A program made the position numbers and the translations under genes. The notes under the pieces were generated by a model. The model saw only the letters and a list, made by a program, of their open reading frames with translations, had not been told where the DNA came from and made no database searches. Positions 1 through 4,491 of a stretch of 5,292 nucleotides of DNA are shown piece after piece. The stretch spans positions 1 through 5,292 of the forward strand of contig DNGH01000168.1 in NCBI GenBank assembly GCA_003486285.1. The letters run 5' to 3'. Source of the DNA: Actinomycetota bacterium. GTDB taxonomy: Bacteria; Actinomycetota; Acidimicrobiia; Spongiisociales; UBA11373. The first letter of the stretch is position 1, and every line of letters begins with the position of its first letter.

Positions 1-615
1 CGCGGTGGCGAGCCGCACCCAGGCGGCGGTGGCCGCGGCTCCCCCGCGCTGCGACGACACGGCCGGGACGTCGATGCCCAGACGCGCCGACAGGGCCTCG
101 GCCGTGGCCTCGGCTTCGGGAATGGTGCCCGCCACCACAATCGCCGATCGCCCCGCCGCCGTCACCGGGGAGATCGCGGCGGCGATGATGTCATAGGCGG
201 GTCCCGGCCCCACCACCAGGCGGGCACGACGGTGGACTCCCCGCGGCGGCGCGGCGAGGCGCACGCCCCGCGGCAGGTTCGGTGGAGTCGTCTTCGCCAG
301 CACCGCTGCCAACGGCGCCACGTAGTGCATCGCTGCCCAGCGCAGCACCCCGAGAAGTGCGGCGTCGAACACCGCCAGATCGCCGGATCGCGACAGGATG
401 GGCCGCAGCCGGGGCCGCGGCGGCTCCCCCACTGCCACCACCCAGCCCCGCACGCGCCGTCCCCCCAGGGGAACGCGGACCACCGCTCCGACCTCGGCCT
501 CCATCCCCTCGGGCACCGAGTAGGCGAAACCGTCGTCCACGGCAAAGGAAGGAACCTCGGGAACGACGCGGACGACGCGGCTCAGTGCGACCGCGCCCGG
601 ACGACGAGATCCCAC
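1..615 (-). CDS. priA: Replication restart protein PriA, actinobacterial helicase-degenerate type (3' end cut by window)
   Basis: PriA recognises stalled or repaired replication forks and starts primosome reassembly. The 205 visible residues contain the N-terminal DNA-binding domain (about 13-115), with FAYSVPEGME (30-39), VRVPLGGRRVRGWVV (46-60), and RWAAMHYVAPLAAVL then PP (92-112). The protein then passes directly to a helicase-like segment (GRSAIVVAGTIPEAEA, 155-170) that matches motif Ia of true PriA. Where the Walker A GxxGSGKT should stand the sequence reads GPGPAYDII (136-144), so ATPase activity is unlikely, as is known for actinobacterial PriA. The winged-helix segment of E. coli PriA also seems absent. 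The start is uncertain. The in-frame GTG at 615 overlaps coaBC by 34 bases; a CTG at 585 would overlap its stop as CTGA and begin exactly where homologues do; the GTG at 540 would cut off the first strand. No Shine-Dalgarno is seen. The family call is firm, the start is not. Confidence 0.85.
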   Translation of the reverse strand, partial: MGSRRPGAVALSRVVRVVPEVPSFAVDDGFAYSVPEGMEAEVGAVVRVPLGGRRVRGWVVAVGEPPRPRLRPILSRSGDLAVFDAALLGVLRWAAMHYVAPLAAVLAKTTPPNLPRGVRLAAPPRGVHRRARLVVGPGPAYDIIAAAISPVTAAGRSAIVVAGTIPEAEATAEALSARLGIDVPAVSSQRGGAAATAAWVRLATA

Positions 616-1760
616 AGCCGATTGGCGATGGCGTCCTTCGATTGCCGCGGCCACTCCTCGGAGCCGCCAGCCGTGAACACCGTCACCGCGTTGCTATCGG
701 CCCCGAACCCGATCCCGGGGGTGGTCACGTCGTTGGCGACCAGCACGTCCACCCCCTTGGCGGTGAGCTTGCCGGCGGCAGCGGCGGTCCCACCGGTTTC
801 AGCGGCGAACCCGACGAGGAACGGGCGGGGCTGCAGCGCCGCCACGCCTGCCAGGATGTCCGGGGTCGACTCCAGTCTGATCTCGGGAGGTCCGTCAGCA
901 CGGCGCAGCTTGGTCGGCGCCGGCTCTGCCGGGCGGAAGTCGGCGACGGCGGCGGCGAACACGGCCACATCGCAACCCGCGGCCGCCTCCCACACCGCCG
1001 CGGCCATCTCGGCCGCGGTGTCGACCGGGACCACGGAGATCCTCGGATGCGTCGGCGCCGGGGCAGTGGTGACCAGGGTCACGGCCGCACCGCGACGCGC
1101 CGCGGTCAGAGCGATGGCGTTGCCCATCTTCCCCGAGGAGCGATTACCGAGAAAACGCACCGGGTCCACCGGCTCGCGGGTGCCGCCGGCACTCACCACC
1201 ACCGACCAGCCGGCGAGGTCTCCTCCGTGAAGTGCGGCGATGACGGCCTCGAGAATCGCCTCCGGCTCGGCCATGCGCCCCATGCCCTCGTCGCCCCCGG
1301 CGAGCGGGCCCGGGACGGGCCCCACCAGATGGATGCCGTCCGCGGCCAGGACCGTGACATTGCGGCGGGTGGCGGGGTGCTCCCACATCTCGGTGTGCAT
1401 CGCCGGGGCCACCACCACCGGCCCGGTGAAGGCGAGGATGGTGGCCACCAGCAGGTCGTCGCTCTCGCCACCCGCCATCCGGGCCATGGTCGCAGCCGTC
1501 GCCGGCGCCACGACGATCACGTCGGCCCACGCCGCCAGCTCGGTGTGGGGAGAGACGGTTTCGGTGCCGAACAGCTCTGTGTACGGGGGCGATCCCGTGA
1601 TGGCGGCCATGGTCTGCGGCCCGATGAATTCCAGGGACGCCCGGGTCATGATGACGCGGACCGTGGCTCCCGATTCGACGAGGCGGCGTGCCAGATAGGC
1701 GGCCTTGAATGCGGCGACCCCACCGGTGACTCCGAGGAGGACGCTGCGTCCGCCGAGCAT
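582..1760 (-). CDS. coaBC: Bifunctional phosphopantothenoylcysteine decarboxylase / phosphopantothenate-cysteine ligase
   Basis: This 392-residue protein, of normal family length, carries out two steps of coenzyme A synthesis in the cytoplasm: CoaB joins cysteine to 4'-phosphopantothenate, and FMN-dependent CoaC decarboxylates the product. The N-terminal CoaC half (about 1-180) shows the flavoprotein start GVTGGVAAFKA (10-20), catalytic His72 in SPHTELAAWAD, APATAAT (85-91), and PAMHTEMW (119-126), the actinobacterial form of PAMN. The substrate flap reads GPLAGGDEGMGRM (151-163), with Gly155 where E. coli has Cys158. The C-terminal CoaB half has SAGGTREPVDP (190-200), NRSSGKMG (206-213), AAVADFRP (270-277), Lys284 in TKLRR, FLVGFAAET (314-322) and VANDV (341-345). 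The start is the ATG 4 bases after the rpoZ stop; an upstream in-frame ATG at 1868 would lie within rpoZ and adds low-complexity Arg/Ser sequence. The 3' end overlaps priA. Translation is probably coupled to rpoZ, as the ribosome-binding site is weak. Confidence 0.96.
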   Translation of the reverse strand: MLGGRSVLLGVTGGVAAFKAAYLARRLVESGATVRVIMTRASLEFIGPQTMAAITGSPPYTELFGTETVSPHTELAAWADVIVVAPATAATMARMAGGESDDLLVATILAFTGPVVVAPAMHTEMWEHPATRRNVTVLAADGIHLVGPVPGPLAGGDEGMGRMAEPEAILEAVIAALHGGDLAGWSVVVSAGGTREPVDPVRFLGNRSSGKMGNAIALTAARRGAAVTLVTTAPAPTHPRISVVPVDTAAEMAAAVWEAAAGCDVAVFAAAVADFRPAEPAPTKLRRADGPPEIRLESTPDILAGVAALQPRPFLVGFAAETGGTAAAAGKLTAKGVDVLVANDVTTPGIGFGADSNAVTVFTAGGSEEWPRQSKDAIANRLWDLVVRARSH

Positions 1761-1764
1761 CGCG

Positions 1765-1995
1765 CTACTCGCCGGCGTCGACGACGACCTTGTCGGCGGC
1801 GATCTCCTCGAAGGCGATCGAAAGCGGCTTGCGCGACAGGGAGTGCACCTGCGGCGGAACGTATCCACCGATCCCGTCGCCCAGCTGGTTGAAGTACGAG
1901 TTGATCTGACGCGCCCGCCGGGCGGCCAGCACCACGAGGGTGAAGCGCTCGCCCGTGCGTTCGAGCACGGTCTCGATGGGCGGATCGATCATCAT
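1765..1995 (-). CDS. rpoZ: RNA polymerase omega subunit
   Basis: Omega is the small subunit that helps beta-prime fold and join core RNA polymerase, and in many bacteria it contributes to ppGpp binding. The 76-residue product (E. coli omega has about 90) carries the family signature in order: FTLVVLAARRARQINSY (18-34), GYVPPQ (44-49) and RKPLSIAFEEIAADK (55-69), the last typical of actinobacterial omega. Its ATG overlaps the gmk stop codon as ATGA (1995-1992); a second ATG follows directly at 1992, so the first Met is uncertain by one residue. The site upstream is a poor Shine-Dalgarno, so translation is probably coupled to gmk. A longer reading frame runs upstream through gmk, but its extra residues do not resemble omega. 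The gmk-rpoZ-coaBC neighbourhood is widely conserved in bacteria, which supports the call. Confidence 0.95.
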   Translation of the reverse strand: MMIDPPIETVLERTGERFTLVVLAARRARQINSYFNQLGDGIGGYVPPQVHSLSRKPLSIAFEEIAADKVVVDAGE

Positions 1996-2543
1996 GAAGG
2001 GCCACCAGGGTCGGGAACGACACCGAGTATACCGGCGACCTGCCCCACTGCGGCACCCAGGTCGTCGTTGACCACGAGGTGCTCGAACAGGCCGGGTGCC
2101 TCGGCCATCTGCAGGCGAGCCACCTCGAGCCTTCGGGCGATGTCGGCGTCGGAGGTATCGCCCCGCGCCCGCAGGCGCCGCTCCAGTTCGGCGAGGTCCG
2201 GCGGAGCGATGAAGATCATGATGGCCTCGGGATAGGCGTGCTTCACGTTGCGCGCCCCGACCAGCTCGATGTCGAGCAGGACGTCTTGGCCACGATGCCG
2301 CGGACCGGTGACCTCGTCCCAGGGCGTCCCGTAGAGGTTGCCTCCGTACTCCGCCCACTCGACCAGGTCCCCGGCCGCGACCGCCTCCTGAAAGCGCCGG
2401 CGATCGACGAATCGATAGTCGACACCTTCGACCTCCCCGGGTCGGGCTTCTCGAGTCGTCATCGACACCGAGAAGTGGAAGGGCAGCAGCTTGGCGAGCC
2501 CCTCGACGACGCTCGACTTGCCGGCCCCCGAGGGTCCCGACAC
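1992..2543 (-). CDS. gmk: Guanylate kinase
   Basis: Guanylate kinase phosphorylates GMP to GDP with ATP, feeding GTP and dGTP pools. With the GTG at 2543 as start the protein has 183 residues. It shows the P-loop GPSGAGKS (3-10), the GMP-binding region SMTTREARPGEVEGVDYRF (27-45), WAEYGGNLYGTP (63-74), LLDIELVGARNV (89-100, where many homologues read DIDVQGA), the lid arginines in RRLRARGDT (122-130) and RRLEVAR (137-143), and VVNDDL (157-162). The GTG start removes most of the first beta strand: LIVV is encoded immediately upstream, and homologues normally have it. No ATG, GTG or TTG precedes it in frame before mihF, only a CTG at 2552. An ATG at 2572 overlapping the mihF stop is one base out of frame and would give MTGPSDG then LIVVSGPSG if one base were inserted. 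The identity is firm; the 5' end may be wrong or frameshifted. The stop overlaps the rpoZ start. Confidence 0.95.
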   Translation of the reverse strand: MSGPSGAGKSSVVEGLAKLLPFHFSVSMTTREARPGEVEGVDYRFVDRRRFQEAVAAGDLVEWAEYGGNLYGTPWDEVTGPRHRGQDVLLDIELVGARNVKHAYPEAIMIFIAPPDLAELERRLRARGDTSDADIARRLEVARLQMAEAPGLFEHLVVNDDLGAAVGQVAGILGVVPDPGGPS

Positions 2544-2568
2544 GACGATCAGCCGTCCGAGGGGCCGG

Positions 2569-2880
2569 TCATGAGAAGGAGGCGAGGAGGGCCTCCTTCT
2601 GCTTCGGGCCGAGGCCGCGCAACCGCCGGTTCTCGGCGATGCCGATTGCCTCCATGAGCCGATACGACTTCACCTTGCCCAGTCCGGGGAGGGCGGTCAG
2701 TACCGCCTTCACCTTGATGCCTCCGATGCCCTCCTCGCCCACCCGGTCCAGGACTTCGGCGAGCGTCAGCCCACCGGTCCGGAGCGCCTCACGCACCTGG
2801 GCCCGCACCCGGCGTACCTCGGCGGCCTTCGCCAGGGCGCGGGCGCGGTCCTCGTCCGAGAGATTCGGTGGTCCAGCCAT
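2569..2880 (-). CDS. mihF: Actinobacterial integration host factor (mIHF)
   Basis: mIHF is a small nucleoid-associated protein of actinobacteria, unrelated in fold to the IHF/HU proteins of E. coli. It binds DNA, shapes the nucleoid and was first known as a host factor for phage integration. The 103-residue product is the usual length. After an acidic and Arg/Lys-rich helical N-terminus (SDEDRARALAKAAEVRRVRA, 8-27) it has MIHF-type features: LTLAEVLDR (38-46), IKVKAVLTALPGLGKVKSYR (55-74) and the closing RRLRGLGPKQKEALL (85-99). The helix-two-turn-helix DNA-binding element with GLGK at 66-69 recalls ribosomal protein S13. The start at the ATG at 2880 is fixed by a strong ribosome-binding site 6 bases upstream; an upstream in-frame Met at 3021 would overlap the previous gene and adds unrelated sequence. 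It lies 22 bases after the PyrF-like gene, and a 10-bp hairpin covers its last codons before gmk. Confidence 0.95.
   Translation of the reverse strand: MAGPPNLSDEDRARALAKAAEVRRVRAQVREALRTGGLTLAEVLDRVGEEGIGGIKVKAVLTALPGLGKVKSYRLMEAIGIAENRRLRGLGPKQKEALLASFS
2574..2600 (-). repeat. Perfect 10-bp inverted repeat (hairpin) at the mihF/gmk junction
   Basis: On the transcript strand AGAAGGAGGC (2600-2591) and GCCTCCTTCT (2583-2574) are perfect reverse complements separated by a 7-base loop, CCTCCTC. The hairpin covers the last nine sense codons of mihF and ends 2 bases before its stop codon. The 5' arm contains AGGAGG, a full Shine-Dalgarno core, which would be hidden in the stem; the loop and 3' arm contain CCTCC tracts. 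No T-run follows, so a classical intrinsic terminator is unlikely. A role in limiting or coupling gmk translation is possible but inferred. Codon constraint on the KEALLASFS ending may explain part of the symmetry. Confidence 0.55.
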
Positions 2881-2886
2881 CAGCTT

Positions 2887-2893
2887 CCTCCTC
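2887..2893 (-). promoter_or_regulatory. Ribosome-binding site of mihF
   Basis: The transcript strand reads GAGGAGG followed by AAGCTG and the ATG at 2880, a 6-base spacer. This near-perfect anti-16S match decides the mihF start and marks a gene that can begin translation independently rather than only by coupling. Confidence 0.85.
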
Positions 2894-2902
2894 GAATCGA
2901 CT

Positions 2903-3556
2903 CTATCGCCGGCGCCGACTGCGCCCGGAAGGCCTGGCCTCCTCACCGCGGGCCGGGCCGAGGGCATGCAACGCCGCGGCGTCGGGGAGCACCAGCACTC
3001 CGGCCCCCCGCGCCACCGCATCGGCCCATCTCGCCTCCCCGTCGCCGGGGTCCAGGATCCGGATCAGCCCGGGAGCCACCTGGGCGACCACACCAAGGTC
3101 TCCCCAGGCACACACCACACCATCCACTCCGGCACCGGCTCCCGCAGCCACCAGACGGGAGACGTGCCGGCCCCGGGCCGAACCCACCAAGGCTGCGGCG
3201 GCGGCATCGTCGATCCCCACCGGAAGCGTCTCGACGGCGACCCGGCAGCCGGCACCGGCGACGGCGGCCACCGCAGCCCGCATCGCCTCGACACCGGAGT
3301 TGGATGCCACCGTGATCCACGAGGCACCGAAGCGAGCCAGTCGCTCCGCCGCCGCCCCTACCGCGGCCGGCGAACCCGAGAGCGGCGGGATCACCAGCAC
3401 CGGACCGAGTTCGTCGAGAGCTCCGATCACCGCCGGTCCGACACCGAACAACAGGGCGGAATCGATCGCGGCGCCCGCCGCCCCGGCCCAGGACTTCGCC
3501 TGGAGGTATCCCTCCTCGGCGGTCCTGGCATCGAGCCGGACATAGCTTTCGACCAT
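2903..3556 (-). CDS. PyrF-like (OMP decarboxylase fold) protein lacking catalytic residues
   Basis: The 217-residue product aligns by eye with orotidine-5'-phosphate decarboxylase (PyrF), the last step of UMP synthesis: VRLDART (6-12) for the first strand, ALLFGVGPAVIGAL (34-47), ARFGASWITVASNSG (74-88), GVDGVVCA (143-150) and DPGDGEARWADAVARGAGVLVL (about 169-190). The key residues are gone. The DxKxxDIP motif reads IPPLSGSP (56-63), so Asp, Lys and Asp become Ile56, Pro58 and Gly61; the strand-2 Lys is Ile31; the phosphate-binding Gly-Arg of VVGRPI becomes Pro191-Asp192. The C-terminus is Arg-rich (SGRSRRRR). The frame is intact, with codon use like its neighbours, so it is not an obvious pseudogene. 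The start is fixed by a strong ribosome-binding site, and the ATG follows the nusB stop with no gap. In Streptomyces pyrF lies just upstream of mihF, as here. I infer a non-catalytic PyrF descendant of unknown role. A distant TIM-barrel relative is the alternative. Confidence 0.75.
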   Translation of the reverse strand: MVESYVRLDARTAEEGYLQAKSWAGAAGAAIDSALLFGVGPAVIGALDELGPVLVIPPLSGSPAAVGAAAERLARFGASWITVASNSGVEAMRAAVAAVAGAGCRVAVETLPVGIDDAAAAALVGSARGRHVSRLVAAGAGAGVDGVVCAWGDLGVVAQVAPGLIRILDPGDGEARWADAVARGAGVLVLPDAAALHALGPARGEEARPSGRSRRRR

Positions 3557-3934
3557 TCACACCTCCTCGGTGGTGCGCTCTCCCACGAGACGCGCCAGGA
3601 CACCGTTGACGAAGCCGCCCGAGCGCGCCGTCGAGTAGGTCTTGGCGAGCCGGACCGCCTCCGAGATCACCACTGCAACCGGAGTCCCCGGACGGTGCCG
3701 CAATTCCCACAGGGCCAGCCGGAGGATGTTGCGGTCGACCGGTGGCATCCGCTCGACCCGCCATCCGGTCGCGGTCGCCCCGAGGGCGATGTCGAGGGCG
3801 TCACGCTCTGCCCACACCCCCGCGGCCATCTCCGCAGCCCGCCGGGTCACCTCGGCGACGTCGGGATCCTGGCGGCGTTGGTCGGCCTCGTAGAGAGCCA
3901 CCAGGGCCTGGTCGCGCGCCTCGGCCGAACTCAC
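3557..3934 (-). CDS. nusB: Transcription antitermination protein NusB
   Basis: NusB pairs with NusE (ribosomal protein S10) and binds boxA RNA in ribosomal RNA leaders, so that RNA polymerase passes terminators in rRNA operons. The 125-residue all-helical product is slightly short for the family (about 130-150). It shows ARDQALVALYEADQR (6-20), the usual helix-1 pattern, and the C-terminal signature PPVDRNILRLALWELRHR (64-81) with PVAVVISEAVRLAKTYS (85-101) and GGFVNGVLARL (106-116). The N-terminus begins MSSAEAR and has fewer arginines than most NusB proteins, where this helix contacts RNA. No other start codon lies nearby upstream in frame, so the GTG overlapping the efp stop (GTGA) is chosen. 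It has no clear ribosome-binding site and is probably translated by coupling to efp. The efp-nusB pair is a common bacterial arrangement. Confidence 0.95.
   Translation of the reverse strand: MSSAEARDQALVALYEADQRRQDPDVAEVTRRAAEMAAGVWAERDALDIALGATATGWRVERMPPVDRNILRLALWELRHRPGTPVAVVISEAVRLAKTYSTARSGGFVNGVLARLVGERTTEEV
3561..3568 (-). promoter_or_regulatory. Ribosome-binding site of the PyrF-like gene
   Basis: The transcript strand reads GAGGAGGT, then GTGA, then the ATG at 3556. The site lies inside the last codons of nusB. It fixes the start of the PyrF-like gene and shows that translation of this catalytically unlikely protein is still well supported. Confidence 0.85.
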
Positions 3935-4491
3935 GACACCCGGGTCATGTAGGCCCCGGTCCTGGTGTCGACCTTGATACGGTCTCCCTGGTTCACGAAC
4001 AGCGGCACCTGCACCACCAGGCCCGTCTCGAGGCGCGCCGGCTTGGTGCCGGCCGAGGAACGGTCGCCCTTGACCCCCGGCTCGGACTCCACGATGAGCA
4101 GTTCCACCGAAACGGGCAGGTCCAGGCCGACGAGACGCCCGTCGTAGAACGCAAGGTTCACCTGATCGCCATCCTTGAGGTAGGAGGCGGCATTGCCCAC
4201 CTGTCCCGCGTCGAGGGTGACCTGCCCGTACTCCTCCACGTCCATGAAGTGGAACCCGAGGTGGTCGCTGAACAGGTATTGGTACGCCCGGCGCTCGATG
4301 ATGGCCTGCTCCACCTTTTCGTCGGCGCGGAAGGTCCGCTCCACCACCACGCCGCTCTCGATGTTCTTCAACTTCATCTTCACGAACGCCCGGCCCTTGC
4401 CCGGCTTGACGTGCTGATACTCGACGATCTGGAAGATGCCGTCCTCGAGATCGAGGGTCATCCCCGGCTTGACGTCGTTGGTCGAAATCAT
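3931..4491 (-). CDS. efp: Translation elongation factor P
   Basis: EF-P enters the ribosomal E site and relieves stalling at consecutive prolines by helping peptide-bond formation. The 186-residue product is full length. Domain I (about 1-64) begins MISTNDVKPGMTL and carries the loop VKPGKGRAFVK (28-38), with Lys32 at the tip that contacts the peptidyl-tRNA acceptor end. Domains II and III follow, with FSDHLGFHFMD (74-84) and the family signature between about 137 and 180, including GDRSSAGTKPA and VPLFVNQGD then KVDTRTG. Actinobacterial EF-P of the unmodified subfamily normally has PGKGP in the loop; here it is PGKGR (30-34). The ATG overlaps the stop of the upstream peptidase gene (ATGA), and an AAGGAG lies 11 bases upstream. 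Lysine modification cannot be judged from this window, as no modifying-enzyme gene is visible. Confidence 0.97.
   Translation of the reverse strand: MISTNDVKPGMTLDLEDGIFQIVEYQHVKPGKGRAFVKMKLKNIESGVVVERTFRADEKVEQAIIERRAYQYLFSDHLGFHFMDVEEYGQVTLDAGQVGNAASYLKDGDQVNLAFYDGRLVGLDLPVSVELLIVESEPGVKGDRSSAGTKPARLETGLVVQVPLFVNQGDRIKVDTRTGAYMTRVS

Noticed and set aside
162..545. A 127-codon minus-strand frame beginning MPWTTVSP
   Set aside because: It is an out-of-frame shadow of priA; the frame encoding FAYSVPEGME and MHYVAPLA is the real one.
282..1892. A 536-codon open frame on the plus strand, antisense to coaBC and rpoZ
   Set aside because: It is rich in Arg, Pro, Gly and His with no recognisable motif and lies opposite firmly identified genes; long stop-free antisense frames are normal in GC-rich DNA.
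2574..2600. Intrinsic terminator between mihF and gmk
   Set aside because: The hairpin is real, but no T-run follows it on the transcript strand, and the next gene starts at once within an evident operon.
2943..3764. A 273-codon minus-strand frame overlapping the PyrF-like gene and nusB
   Set aside because: It is very rich in Gly and Arg and out of frame with both neighbours, which have family signatures and ribosome-binding or coupling signals.
2639..3952. A 437-codon open frame on the plus strand, antisense to mihF, the PyrF-like gene and nusB
   Set aside because: The low-complexity Arg/Pro/His composition and complete overlap with conserved minus-strand genes mark it as a shadow frame.
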